A DNA stretch of 64,000 nt from JAXLXE01 sp046328115. Its GTDB lineage: Bacteria; Chloroflexota; UBA6077; JACCZL01. Position numbers and translations under genes: made by a program. Positions within the stretch are counted from its first letter, which is position 1; each line of letters starts with the position of its first letter. Location of the stretch: positions 1,612,001 to 1,676,000 of the forward strand of contig JAXLXE010000001.1 of assembly GCA_046328115.1 (NCBI GenBank), read 5' to 3'. Positions 16,678 through 25,843 of the stretch are shown here, one piece after another. The notes below the pieces were generated by a model. That model was not told the origin of the DNA and made no database searches. It saw only the letters and a program-made list of their open reading frames with translations.

Positions 16678-18538
16678 GCTGGGCCATCCGCCGCGCGCGT
16701 GAGTCATACAACCCCACGGCGAGCGTGTAGCGACCCGGCGCCGTGCGAGATGTCACCTGGAACGGTGCCGTCTTGAACACCCACCGTCCGGGCTGCCACG
16801 TCGCGGTTCCCCCGCTACCCCCGCCAAGCGATGACTCGTCCTGCAGCATAGACCGCCCGCGCTCATCCCTTAGCGAGACCACCGGGTGCCAGTCCACCGG
16901 TGTCGCGGCCACAAGCTCCCACTCAAATGTGATCCCCGTGCTCCCGCCGGGCCGCAGGTCCAGGCGATCCACCGCCACGCTCCGTAGCCTGACCTGGCCA
17001 TCAAACTCAGCGTCCACATACGTCGCGTACGGACGGAGCGATCGGATCGCGGACCGCGTCTCCTCCGTCACCAGCGCAGGCAAGACGTACAGCGCGCGAT
17101 CCTTCCGATTGGACCGTTCATCGATCCGTACTACCTGATACGCCTCGTCCACCCAGTCGCGGAACTTCTTGATCTGCCGCAGGTTGTCGCTGACGAGGTG
17201 CATCAGCCGCACGCCGTACCGCTCTGAGTCCTCGATCAACTCGGCACCGGTTAGCGTTCCCGAACGGATGCGAAAAATAGATGTATCCACGAGCCGCGGC
17301 GGCATGGCGCGACCGTTCAGAAACGCCAGGTAGGGATCGTCCACCAGGATGAACTCCTCGGGGCGGGTTAGGTACTGGATGAGCAGGCTCTCATCGCGAT
17401 ACGGCGGCTCGGCGCCGGCGTCGCCAGCGCTCAGGGCCTGCCCCAGCTCTCCCCACACCGGCGGAAGCCAGGCCAACCAAACAAACAGTGCAAGCAGGCT
17501 GGCCGTGCCCAACAACCGATCCACCAGCCGCATCCGCGCCGGCCCCGCCCACAGTCGGTCCATCACACCGGCCAGTCCAGTGCCCGCCACAAGCGAAGTC
17601 GGGAGTGGCTGGAGCGCCGCGTGCTTGGTTCCCAGCGGCGTGTAGATCAGCAGCAGACCCAGCGTGCCCAGCGCCCAAACGACCAGCGGAATGCCGACCT
17701 TCGGGGTCCGCCAGCACACGACAACCGCGCCCACAACCGCCAGTGCCACGATTCCCCACCCGTCGTCGCGCAGCACGCCCCACAGCATGTCACGGTTCTC
17801 CACAAAGCTCCAACCCTCGGCCCGCGCCGCGCCCAACCGGTAGCGAACCACCTGATCGAACAGCACGGCCGGGCTGTACGCGGACACAATCACAGCCATC
17901 GTCACGGCGGCCACGGCGGCGTACACCAGAATCTCGCGCCAGCCCCGAGACGGCGACATTAGCAGGAGCAACCCCAGCGCGGGAACCACTGGCAGCATCA
18001 TCGGCTTGATGCACAAGGCAACAGCCAGCGCCACAGCCGAGACCGCCATCCACGCCCTGCGCGCACCGCACCCGGCCTCCAGAAGGCACGCCACCGCGAC
18101 CGTCGCGGGCAGGAGCGACGGGATCTCCACCAGCGCCAGCCGAGAGTTCGCCAAGAACGTCGGGCTCGCCAACAGCAATCCCGCGGACAGCCAGCCGCCG
18201 GCTGGGCCGGCAGCCCGGCGCCCCACCCAATAGGTAGCGAGCACGGCCAGCGTGGAGTACACCGCCACCGCCAGTCGCGCTCCCGCCAACGTCTGGTCCA
18301 GGGCGAGATAGAACGGGAGGAAGATGTCCAGGGACAGCGGACCCTGGGAGGCGAACACGTCACGGACCGGGCGGAAGCCGCGCGCCATCAGCAGAAGCTG
18401 CTCGGCCCGGATACCCTCGTCCCCCTTACCGGAGAAGCTCCCCAGGTTGACCAGACGGGGCGCCAGGGCCGCCAGGCCCAGCACTACGAATCCCGTCCAC
18501 CACGAGGCGCCGAATCGCCAGAGCACACTAGCGGTCAT
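16616..18538 (-). CDS. GT-C family (GT39/ArnT-like) membrane glycosyltransferase
   Basis: A 640-residue protein with roughly ten N-terminal membrane helices (about 15-400) and a soluble C-terminal region. The first external loop contains GKGDEGIRAEQLLLMARGF with the acidic DE pair typical of polyprenyl-phosphate-sugar-dependent GT-C enzymes. The C-terminal part (about 510-640) looks like a beta-sandwich domain (VSLRDERGR, PGRYTLAVGLYD), perhaps for glycan binding. It probably transfers a sugar to a surface acceptor outside the membrane. The 3' end overlaps the convergent membrane protein gene by 62 bp. Confidence 0.75.
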   Translation of the reverse strand: MTASVLWRFGASWWTGFVVLGLAALAPRLVNLGSFSGKGDEGIRAEQLLLMARGFRPVRDVFASQGPLSLDIFLPFYLALDQTLAGARLAVAVYSTLAVLATYWVGRRAAGPAGGWLSAGLLLASPTFLANSRLALVEIPSLLPATVAVACLLEAGCGARRAWMAVSAVALAVALCIKPMMLPVVPALGLLLLMSPSRGWREILVYAAVAAVTMAVIVSAYSPAVLFDQVVRYRLGAARAEGWSFVENRDMLWGVLRDDGWGIVALAVVGAVVVCWRTPKVGIPLVVWALGTLGLLLIYTPLGTKHAALQPLPTSLVAGTGLAGVMDRLWAGPARMRLVDRLLGTASLLALFVWLAWLPPVWGELGQALSAGDAGAEPPYRDESLLIQYLTRPEEFILVDDPYLAFLNGRAMPPRLVDTSIFRIRSGTLTGAELIEDSERYGVRLMHLVSDNLRQIKKFRDWVDEAYQVVRIDERSNRKDRALYVLPALVTEETRSAIRSLRPYATYVDAEFDGQVRLRSVAVDRLDLRPGGSTGITFEWELVAATPVDWHPVVSLRDERGRSMLQDESSLGGGSGGTATWQPGRWVFKTAPFQVTSRTAPGRYTLAVGLYDSRARRMAQLTAGSPMDAEQARLVDLTVR

Positions 18539-18621
18539 GGGCGCCGGCGGACCCTTTTCCAGACCCGCTCCTGCACGGATCTTAGTGTAAGTCGCCCGGC
18601 TCGACCCCGGGACGGAACGTG

Positions 18622-20253
18622 CTACGCTGCTCCCGCCGAAGTCTCGCCCGGTGCCCAGCCGCGGTCAAGGGCCCCGTCGGCCGGCAACTTCTCCGTCACC
18701 TGGTAGTGCAAGTACTTACCCAGCAGGAGCCGCGTGTGTGAGTCAAGCGCGGGCAGCGTGGTCAACACCAGGCCAATGAGCGGCAACACGACCCACGCAC
18801 CAAGCGCAACTGCACGATCGCGCAGGCCTATGCGATCGGGGCGGGGCGGTCGCAAACGATGATCCAACACTATCACGACCGCCAGGCTCGGCAGGCACGC
18901 TGAGAGCAGCCAGGCTCCCAGCATCTGAGACTGCTCAACCACGGCCAGATCGGAGGCGATAGTCCCCTGCAGCGGACCAAACACGCCCACCAGGTGTGCG
19001 CCAACGGTCAACAGGAACCAGTGCGTTGGCCAGCACACGTGCTCCTCGATGTACATCCCCACGCGGCGCGCCCGTGCCCAAAGCGGCACCTGCCTTCTAT
19101 CCCAGAGCTGCTGCAGGACATACGGGATATCGGAGACACCCCACGCCCAGCGACGGGTCTGCCGGTAGTGATTGGCGAGGGTACTCAGCGGCGTCTTGCC
19201 CTCGGCGGCGTCCGCCAACACGGGCAGGTAGATGGGCTCCACCCGCACCTCCCGCTCATGCCCAAGCGAGAAGAAGATCTTGAAAAACATTCGCGAGTCC
19301 TCTGGGATCACGTCTGCGTCCCAGTAACCCACCTCATCACACGTAGCGAGGCTCAAGGAGTACGTAGACTGAGTCACCAGCTTGTACCCCGTCACCAGTC
19401 TGGACAATTGCCACACTGAGTACAGCCCGGCGCTCACGCGCGCCGCCGCCGGCAACCGCCAGATGTTGGAATAGAACATCAGCGCGGGTTGCCAGATACG
19501 AAACCTGCGCAACTCATTCGTCAAGAAGCCCACGGTGAGGGCGCTCAGGTACTTGCGGTGGAGGCGCGAGTCCGCGTCACACACCGTCACGACCACGTCA
19601 TCCAGGCGAACGCCGCCGTCGTCCACCAGTTTCCGCTTGGCCCACTTCGCCGCGTACGCCAGGTTTGACGCCTTACCGCGGAGCTCTCCGGGGCGATCTT
19701 GATGAAACGTCACCCAGAGATTGCCAAAGCGCCCGCCAAACTGGCGGGTCAACTCGCTTGCACGCTCCCGCGCCAGTGGGTCGCGCTCCTCGAACGCCAG
19801 CACCACGGCGATCCGCTTGGCCGGAAAATCCTGCTCCGCCAGGTGGTGGAGCATCACCTCAAGGACTTCCGGAGGTTCTTTGTACGTGGGAACCAGCACC
19901 AGGTGATGGACGCGATTCCAGCCCGACAGAGCACGCCCGGACGCGCGCCAGTCCACCTTCTGTCCAGCCCGCAAGCGGCGGAACCCCACCACGGCGGAGA
20001 CTGCCATGTTGAGCGACTTGTACAGCCAGTAGGCGTTGAATGCGATGAGTAATGCCGCCAGCTGGCGCGGCGCGAACGCTGCGCCCCACGCGGGGAGCGT
20101 GACAAGCGCCCACGTCACCAGGCCCGTACCCACCTCGAGCACGCGCCGAGTCCGTAGCGAGCCTGGATAGCTAGGCACTGCCGCCGACTCGTCTGGTTGT
20201 GCTACGCGGGACGCCTCCTCGGCCTCCACCCGCCTACCAACGGCTACCGCCAC
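18622..20253 (-). CDS. Processive-type GT2 membrane glycosyltransferase
   Basis: A 543-residue family 2 glycosyltransferase with two N-terminal helices (about 40-85), a cytoplasmic GT-A domain and three to four C-terminal helices. Visible catalytic features: VPTYKEPPEV (nucleotide binding), VTVCDADSRLH (DAD), WDADVIPEDSRMFF (ED acceptor base) and QTRRWAWGVSD (the Q/R-x-x-R-W type motif found in synthases). It resembles polysaccharide or glycolipid synthases rather than cellulose synthase specifically. The GTG start at 20253 has a GAGGCGAC-like site upstream, and a TATAAT element lies about 112 bp before it. Confidence 0.83.
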   Translation of the reverse strand: MAVAVGRRVEAEEASRVAQPDESAAVPSYPGSLRTRRVLEVGTGLVTWALVTLPAWGAAFAPRQLAALLIAFNAYWLYKSLNMAVSAVVGFRRLRAGQKVDWRASGRALSGWNRVHHLVLVPTYKEPPEVLEVMLHHLAEQDFPAKRIAVVLAFEERDPLARERASELTRQFGGRFGNLWVTFHQDRPGELRGKASNLAYAAKWAKRKLVDDGGVRLDDVVVTVCDADSRLHRKYLSALTVGFLTNELRRFRIWQPALMFYSNIWRLPAAARVSAGLYSVWQLSRLVTGYKLVTQSTYSLSLATCDEVGYWDADVIPEDSRMFFKIFFSLGHEREVRVEPIYLPVLADAAEGKTPLSTLANHYRQTRRWAWGVSDIPYVLQQLWDRRQVPLWARARRVGMYIEEHVCWPTHWFLLTVGAHLVGVFGPLQGTIASDLAVVEQSQMLGAWLLSACLPSLAVVIVLDHRLRPPRPDRIGLRDRAVALGAWVVLPLIGLVLTTLPALDSHTRLLLGKYLHYQVTEKLPADGALDRGWAPGETSAGAA

Positions 20254-20365
20254 GTCGCCTCATCCCAGGGCATGCTCGACACCGCGCGCTGCCAGCCTCC
20301 CAGGCTCAGCTCCATGTAAGAACTCCAAGCGAATGGAAGCCGGCGCCGGGCGCCTGGCCGAGCCG

Positions 20366-20371
20366 ATTATA
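20366..20371 (-). promoter_or_regulatory. Consensus -10 element TATAAT upstream of the GT2 gene
   Basis: A perfect TATAAT on the minus strand, in a GC-rich gap, 112 bp before the GT2 start. No convincing -35 hexamer is found at 16-18 bp, so the promoter call rests on the -10 alone. The remainder of 20254-20486 shows no gene. Confidence 0.35.
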
Positions 20372-20486
20372 AAGGCGGGCTGATCCCATCATCACATTCA
20401 ACGCATGCGGCGGGCGACCGAGCCGGTGCTGACTGGAACGCGTCGCTCCGTCCGTCGCGGAGCAGCGGCCTTGGACCATGGCGTAC

Positions 20487-22157
20487 TCAGGACCAATTGC
20501 GATCGCCCTGATCTGGCATCGCCCCCACGCCGCTTTTCTCGTCGTTCCTCTGAAGATGGAACGGTAGAACCTTGCCACCCCGGGTCGCGAGCGGTGCGCG
20601 CCGACGCACGATAATCGAGTCCGCGCGCTCAATCAGCGCGGCCTGGAATGCACTGAAGAGCCCGCCTCGCCGAAGCTCTGAAAGCAACAGCGCTCGAACC
20701 GCGCCGTGATCGATCCGGCCCACCCGCGGGTCGATGTGCAGGACCAGCCGAGTCGCGCCGTCGCTGCCCTCCTCCTCAACGAGCTGATAGTCAACCGGGT
20801 CGCCCCCAAACCGGGCCGGCAACTCCTCCTCGAGAATCTGAATGAGATTGCTTCGGACAAACGTCGTGCCCTCGCTCGACATCTTCTCGAAGCTACGGAT
20901 GTCCGAGAGATGCGTGGTGAGCCCTAGTCCCCCAATGCGGCAGCAGTCGCCGTCGCGGATCTCAATACGCGCCGAGTCACCGGGCTCGACGTTGATCCCA
21001 ATCTTGCCGGCGGTGGGGCTCAAGGTCGTGAAGAGCAAGGCGTCAACCGAGACCCCTCCGGTGAACAACTCCCGCTGGCGTTGGATCACGGCGTAGAGGT
21101 TGGTCATGAGGTGGACATCATCCGGCGCGACACCGTTGACACAACCAGACGAGGCTGAGGGAAGCTCGTTTGTTGAGTAGTCCAGTAGAAGCCCAGCGCC
21201 GGACGCCTCAATCGCACCCCGACGACGCGCCGTGAGCGGCTCCCCACCGACATAAAACGTCACGCCGGTCAGCGGCACTCCGGTGGCAATCGCGGCAGCT
21301 GCGACCCGGACGGCCGATGTGATCGTGCACGTGACGACCACGGTCCCATCATGGCGCGGATGATGGAGCAACCAGCGCGCAACCCATTCTGGATTCATCA
21401 AGTCGCCGTATCTGGGCATGGGGATGCGGTGGCCAGCGACCCTCGCCAGCCCCCGCAGATACATCAGGCCGGAGCGGGCAAGCACGGGCAATCCGCGAAC
21501 GGGGTTCAACCAGAGCTCAACTCTGGAGCCAAGCCGCGAGTGCACCAGAGGATAAGACGGGGAACCGCCGCGCCACAGCACGTGTCGTGGTCGATCGATG
21601 CCATGCGCCTCGAAAACGACAGCCAGCATCGCGGCAACATCCTCGAGGACATCGAGCGTCCGGGCAACGGGCATCGGCCGACCGCTCGTTCCGCCGGTAA
21701 AGTCGAAGTAGTGAGGCACGCGAATGAGGGGGCTGTCGAAGTCTCGATCTGAGAAGGCAAACCTGGCGCTTCCGCGCACGGCAACCTGGCGGCCTTTGAA
21801 CTCGTCGAAAGTCACGTACACACCCTGACTCGCGAGCCGACGCAGCGCCCCCTCGATCCCCTCGGTGCGCACCAGGGCACGGAGATCGCCGTGCTCGCAA
21901 CCCGCGTGTGCCAACAGTTGGCGGTACGGACTCCGAGGGTGTTGATACACGGCCCGATCGACGAGGTCCAGGAAACGCACCTCGCGCTCCGCGAGGCCTC
22001 GCGCTATATGCGAGCGCGCGGCGTCAAGGGACAGCCGTCGTTGCAGGAACGGCGGGACATCACGGGCCAGGCGCGCGGCCATGGCCACGTACAGCGCCGC
22101 CTCGCGCGCTGTGTCCCGCCTTGCCGCCCACGTAGAACGGCTCACGAGCGCTAGCAC
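20487..22157 (-). CDS. Adenylate-forming ligase-like protein (PaaK/LuxE-like)
   Basis: A 556-residue protein with the AMP-binding P-loop motif HYFDFTGGTSGRPMPVAR (about 165-182), a later LLDYSTNELPSASSGC segment and a C-terminal subdomain (LEEELPARFGG, then DYQLVEEEG). This organisation resembles phenylacetate-CoA ligase/coenzyme F390 synthetase-type proteins, which activate a carboxylate as an acyl-adenylate; the substrate is unknown. GTG at 22157 is chosen because a GGGGGGTGAT stretch precedes it and the upstream extension to 22370 is Arg/Pro-rich noise. It stands alone between the sigma/anti-sigma operon and the GT2 gene. Confidence 0.7.
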   Translation of the reverse strand: MLALVSRSTWAARRDTAREAALYVAMAARLARDVPPFLQRRLSLDAARSHIARGLAEREVRFLDLVDRAVYQHPRSPYRQLLAHAGCEHGDLRALVRTEGIEGALRRLASQGVYVTFDEFKGRQVAVRGSARFAFSDRDFDSPLIRVPHYFDFTGGTSGRPMPVARTLDVLEDVAAMLAVVFEAHGIDRPRHVLWRGGSPSYPLVHSRLGSRVELWLNPVRGLPVLARSGLMYLRGLARVAGHRIPMPRYGDLMNPEWVARWLLHHPRHDGTVVVTCTITSAVRVAAAAIATGVPLTGVTFYVGGEPLTARRRGAIEASGAGLLLDYSTNELPSASSGCVNGVAPDDVHLMTNLYAVIQRQRELFTGGVSVDALLFTTLSPTAGKIGINVEPGDSARIEIRDGDCCRIGGLGLTTHLSDIRSFEKMSSEGTTFVRSNLIQILEEELPARFGGDPVDYQLVEEEGSDGATRLVLHIDPRVGRIDHGAVRALLLSELRRGGLFSAFQAALIERADSIIVRRRAPLATRGGKVLPFHLQRNDEKSGVGAMPDQGDRNWS

Positions 22158-22353
22158 GATTCCATCACCCCCCGGGTTCCGTCCGCGGATCCACGGAGGC
22201 CATCTCGTTCGCCAGCCCGCAATGCCGCCAGCTGGCCCGATAGACTTGTGATCCGACCCAGGATTCTGGCGCGGCTCGGAAGCGCGCCGTCTCAGAAGCC
22301 CGGGACATGCGTGAGCATAACTTGCCCTGGCGGGCTTTCGCCGCGCGCGTGCG

Positions 22354-22381
22354 GCGCCAGGCACACACATACGCCTGGCGC
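22354..22381 (-). terminator. 9-bp hairpin downstream of the anti-sigma gene
   Basis: Perfect arms GCGCCAGGC and GCCTGGCGC with a 10-nt loop lie 48 bp after the anti-sigma stop codon. There is no U-tract, so intrinsic termination is uncertain. Confidence 0.35.
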
Positions 22382-22429
22382 ATCGCTCATGACGCCCAAC
22401 CGGAGCTCGGTTCTGGCGAGAGGGTTCGG

Positions 22430-23386
22430 CTAGCGCGCGTCGCTGTCGAAGTAGGCCTTCCAGGAACCGTCATTCGCCAGCACGTACAGGATCCCGTACG
22501 GGCTCCATAGCACCGTGCCGCGCTCAAACGTCTGAATCATCCCGCCAAACCCGCGCGGCTCGTACACCGCCCAACCCAGGCGGGTCTTCACCTCTGGCTG
22601 CGCCGTCCACAGTCGGCCGAACCCGCCGCTCGGCGCAAGTGCGCCCGGCGGGGGCAGCGCGTCTGCCGCCCCGGCGGAGGTAGCCTTCAGAACTCCGCTG
22701 TACGACTTCCACGGTCCGGTGCCCCGTCCGAGTACGTAAATCTCAGACGTATCGCTTCGCCACACAGCCACCCCGCCCTGGAAGCTCTGCTCCACCAGGG
22801 TGACCGTCCGGCTCCCCGGCAACGGCTGGCCGAGCATCCGTCGAACATCCGCGTTCGAGCGATACAGCGCGCTGATCGCGGACGGCATCTCAGGATCGGT
22901 CGTGACCTGCGGCAGCAACTGCACCGGAACAATGGGATTGCCAACCACGGTGGGCTTCGGCTGCGTGACGACAGCCGGCGGCGGGGCCGGAACGGCCACG
23001 GGCGGTGCGGAGGCAGTCACTGCCTCCAGGGTGGCAACTGGGCGCGTGGGTGCCTCGACGGCGCCCGGGCGCATCACGCCCATGAACGTAATGGCCACCA
23101 CCGCGGCCAACGCCGCAGGCGCAAACACCCTCGTGGGAGCGCCAAACGCGGCCCATGGCGATCTCTTTCTGGCTCGCGCATCAAGCTCGCGATAGACGCT
23201 AGCGCGCAAGGACCGCGGCGCCGCCTCGAACGGCAGCGAACGGATCGCATGTGCCATGCGGACGTAGCTTCTGAGCTCGGCTGAGCAGTCGGCGCACTCC
23301 TGCATGTGCAGGTCCAGCGCCCGCCGCTCCGCCGGCTCCAGCTCGCCATCGCGATATGCCGACAGTCGCCGACGATCGCAACTCAT
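22430..23386 (-). CDS. Zinc-finger anti-sigma factor with extracytoplasmic sensor domain
   Basis: A 318-residue protein predicted to hold the adjacent ECF sigma factor inactive. The start at 23386 overlaps the sigma stop by 4 bp (ATGA). The cytoplasmic anti-sigma domain has the ZAS motif HMQECADC (about 28-35, H-x3-C-x2-C). One membrane helix follows (about 95-115: FAPAALAAVVAITFMGV), then a Pro/Val linker (about 120-180). The extracytoplasmic domain contains two similar segments, QSFQGGVAVWRSDTSEIYVL and QTFERGTVLWSPYGILYVL, suggesting an internal duplication. The signal sensed is unknown. Confidence 0.88.
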   Translation of the reverse strand: MSCDRRRLSAYRDGELEPAERRALDLHMQECADCSAELRSYVRMAHAIRSLPFEAAPRSLRASVYRELDARARKRSPWAAFGAPTRVFAPAALAAVVAITFMGVMRPGAVEAPTRPVATLEAVTASAPPVAVPAPPPAVVTQPKPTVVGNPIVPVQLLPQVTTDPEMPSAISALYRSNADVRRMLGQPLPGSRTVTLVEQSFQGGVAVWRSDTSEIYVLGRGTGPWKSYSGVLKATSAGAADALPPPGALAPSGGFGRLWTAQPEVKTRLGWAVYEPRGFGGMIQTFERGTVLWSPYGILYVLANDGSWKAYFDSDAR

Positions 23387-23952
23387 AGAGGATCCGTGCC
23401 TCCCTGACGCTCGTACACCTTGCGGAACTCTTCGCGCGCTCTGAAAAGCAACGATTTCACGGCGGATCGGGAGCTCCCGATCACGTCGCCGATCTCCTCG
23501 CACGACATGCCCTGGTACTCGCGTAGCACCAGGCACAGACGGTACTTCGGCGGCAGATCCTGGAGAACCTGATGCACCAACTCCCGTGACTCCGACCGCA
23601 TTGCATCGCGCTCCGGGTTGTCCCGGGCAATCTGCTTCGGATGGAAGATGGAGATGAAATTGTCCCACGGCTCCCAGCGGATGAGCTTCCGCCTACGGAG
23701 CTGGTCCATGCACAGGTTCGTGGCGATGCGGTACAGCCAGGGGCCAACCTTGAGCTCGCCATCGATCTTCGGCAGACCCGTGTATGCCCGCAGGAAAGTC
23801 TCCTGGGTCAGGTCATGCGCCTCTTCGGCGTTGCCAACCAATCGATAGATGCAGTTGTAGATTCGGTCTTGGTAGGTCTCGAAGATCTCGTCAAAATCGA
23901 GCTCCTCGCGAGCCTCTACCCTCTGGGCGACCATGAGCTCCCCAGCCGTCAT
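23383..23952 (-). CDS. ECF-type RNA polymerase sigma factor
   Basis: A 189-residue sigma-70 family ECF protein. ATG at 23952 is chosen because GGGAGGT lies 5 nt upstream; a longer reading to 24012 lacks this. Region 2 is clear (FDEIFETYQDRIYNCIYRL, then EEAHDLTQETFLRAY and WLYRIATNLCMDQLRRRK), and region 4 follows (LPPKYRLCLVLREYQ, then SCEEIGDVIGSS). It is co-transcribed with the anti-sigma gene, the normal arrangement for partner-switch or proteolysis-controlled ECF systems. The regulon is unknown. Confidence 0.95.
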   Translation of the reverse strand: MTAGELMVAQRVEAREELDFDEIFETYQDRIYNCIYRLVGNAEEAHDLTQETFLRAYTGLPKIDGELKVGPWLYRIATNLCMDQLRRRKLIRWEPWDNFISIFHPKQIARDNPERDAMRSESRELVHQVLQDLPPKYRLCLVLREYQGMSCEEIGDVIGSSRSAVKSLLFRAREEFRKVYERQGGTDPL

Positions 23953-24175
23953 CAACCACCTCCCGAGGACTCGATTCGGTAAAACGAGCGTCGAGAGATG
24001 CGGTTGCGACACGCCGCTGCTTCTTCTTTACGCCGCGCGCGCCAGCGCCACGGCTGAGGCATTCTACCCGCTCGCCTCAGCCACACCGCGACGATTCAGA
24101 ACGTAATGCTAGAACCGCAACGCGTTCGTAGCGGGTACACTCCGGACCATTCCGGGCCGCGCCACGAGGAGCTGC

Positions 24176-24625
24176 ATGCTGTCAGCCCAGCAGATTCAGG
24201 AGATCATTCCCCACCGTTTTCCGTTTCTACTCGTGGATCAAGTCATCGAGATGGAGCGCGGGAAACGAATCGTTGCCATCAAAAACGTATCCGTCAATGA
24301 GTGGTTCTTCCAGGGACACTTTCCGGGCATGCCCATCATGCCGGGCGTCCTCATCATCGAGGCACTGGCCCAGGCCGGAGCCGTGGCGCTGCTGTCTGAC
24401 GAGTCCACCCACGGCCAGATCCCTCTCTTCGCCGGAATCAACGACGCGCGATTTCGCAGCCAGGTGGCACCAGGAGATACGCTGCGACTGGAGGTGGAAT
24501 TCACGTCACGCCGCGGGCCGATCGGCAAGGGACGGGGTCGCGCGCTGGTTGGCGACAAGGTGGCCGCGGAGGCGGAGATCCTCTTTGCACTCGTACCAGC
24601 ACCCAATACGCTCGGCGGGAGCTGA
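24176..24625 (+). CDS. fabZ: 3-hydroxyacyl-ACP dehydratase FabZ
   Basis: A 149-residue hot-dog-fold dehydratase of type II fatty-acid synthesis, removing water from 3-hydroxyacyl-ACP. The catalytic His48 lies in GHFPGMPIMPGV and Glu62 in IEALAQAGA, both exactly as in the family; the N-terminal IPHRFPFLLVD is also diagnostic. A GAGGAG site precedes the ATG. It heads a run of glycosyltransferase genes; in many bacteria fabZ sits with envelope genes. Confidence 0.96.
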   Translation: MLSAQQIQEIIPHRFPFLLVDQVIEMERGKRIVAIKNVSVNEWFFQGHFPGMPIMPGVLIIEALAQAGAVALLSDESTHGQIPLFAGINDARFRSQVAPGDTLRLEVEFTSRRGPIGKGRGRALVGDKVAAEAEILFALVPAPNTLGGS

Positions 24626-24658
24626 TTCCGCTCCACCCACGGCTCGCCGCCCAGGGTA

Positions 24659-25843
24659 GTGCAGAGCCTCCATCGCCGCGTCCGTCTCGCCGCGCTCCAG
24701 GTCGTGGGGCGGGCGCTAGCGCGCCGCCCCGTTCGTCGGGCCGCACCCGCCGCGACCCCGAGGATCCTTATCATCCGCCCGGACCACGTGGGCGATGTCG
24801 TCCTGGCAGGCGCCGCCTGGCGCGGGCTTCGCGAGGCGCTGCCAGGTGCATGGTTGGACTGGCTGGTCGGACCGTGGTCGATCGAGGCTGCACGCCGCGC
24901 CGTAGATGCCGACGACATCTTCACCTGCGAGCTCCCCGGCTTCACCCGCGCTCCCAAGGCCAAACCGTGGCAGCCCTACTCGCTCCTCGTTGCTGAGTCT
25001 CAGCGCATCGCGTCTCGCGGTTACCACGCGGCCGTGATCGCGCGGCCAGACCACTGGTGGGGCGCTCTGCTCGCGCACGCCGCGAGAATCCCCCACCGGT
25101 TCGGCTACGCCTTCCCCGAGTGCGCTCCGTTCCTCACCACGGCGCTCCCGCCACTGCCGCGCCACCATGCTACCGATCAAGGCTCGCGCCTAGCGGCGGA
25201 GGTCGCCCGCGCCATGGGGGGCAAGCCCACACCCATCCGAGCGCGCCCCAGCTTCCACGTCGAACCCGCCGAGCGGCAAGCTGCGCGAAGCCTGCTCGCA
25301 AGCCTCTCAGACGGCCGTCCCCTGGTGGCGATCCACCCAGGATCCGGCGCAGACCTGAAGGCCTGGCCCAACCGATCCTGGCATGAGGTCGTAGCGACGC
25401 TTACATCCCGCGGCCTCGGCATTGTCTTGACGGGCTCCCCCGCGGAAGCGGTCGTCAACAAGTCACTCTGCGATCCGCACGGTCGGCAGGTCCTGGATCT
25501 CTCTGGCCAGACCCCGCTCGGCGCTCTGGCCGCCATCTACGAGCGCTGCGCCCTGGTGATTGGCGTGGATAGCGGCCCGCTCCACATGGCCGCCGCCGTT
25601 GGCACGCCCACAGTCCGGATCTACGGCCCTACCGACGTTGCCGAGTTTGGCCCACTCGGGGACCCAACGCTACACCGAGCACTCGCGGCCAATCTTCCCT
25701 GCCAGCCTTGCGGGTACCTCTTCGCCGCCCCCTGCGGCGCGCTCACCACCCCCGCGTGCATGCGCGCCGTGTCGCCCCTAGAGGTGCTCGCCGCCGCCCA
25801 AGGCATCCTCGACAGGGCCGTGAACGCCACCCCAGCGTGCTGA
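24659..25843 (+). CDS. Glycosyltransferase family 9 (heptosyltransferase-like)
   Basis: A 394-residue GT9 protein with a GTG start. It has an N-terminal LIIRPDHVGDVVLAGAAWRGL block (about 38-58), a mid-protein IHPGSGADLKAWP donor-site motif, and a C-terminal VIGVDSGPLHMAAAVGTPTVRIYGPTD split over two strands. These are the defining GT9 motifs of ADP-heptose transferases. A CxxC and further Cys residues occur near the C-terminus (CQPCGYLFAAPCG), as in several GT9 enzymes. The stop overlaps the start of the next glycosyltransferase by several bases. Confidence 0.9.
   Translation: MQSLHRRVRLAALQVVGRALARRPVRRAAPAATPRILIIRPDHVGDVVLAGAAWRGLREALPGAWLDWLVGPWSIEAARRAVDADDIFTCELPGFTRAPKAKPWQPYSLLVAESQRIASRGYHAAVIARPDHWWGALLAHAARIPHRFGYAFPECAPFLTTALPPLPRHHATDQGSRLAAEVARAMGGKPTPIRARPSFHVEPAERQAARSLLASLSDGRPLVAIHPGSGADLKAWPNRSWHEVVATLTSRGLGIVLTGSPAEAVVNKSLCDPHGRQVLDLSGQTPLGALAAIYERCALVIGVDSGPLHMAAAVGTPTVRIYGPTDVAEFGPLGDPTLHRALAANLPCQPCGYLFAAPCGALTTPACMRAVSPLEVLAAAQGILDRAVNATPAC

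Noticed and set aside
22158..22370. Extended N-terminus for the adenylate-forming ligase
   Set aside because: The upstream residues are Arg/Pro-rich and a ribosome-binding-like sequence precedes the GTG at 22157.
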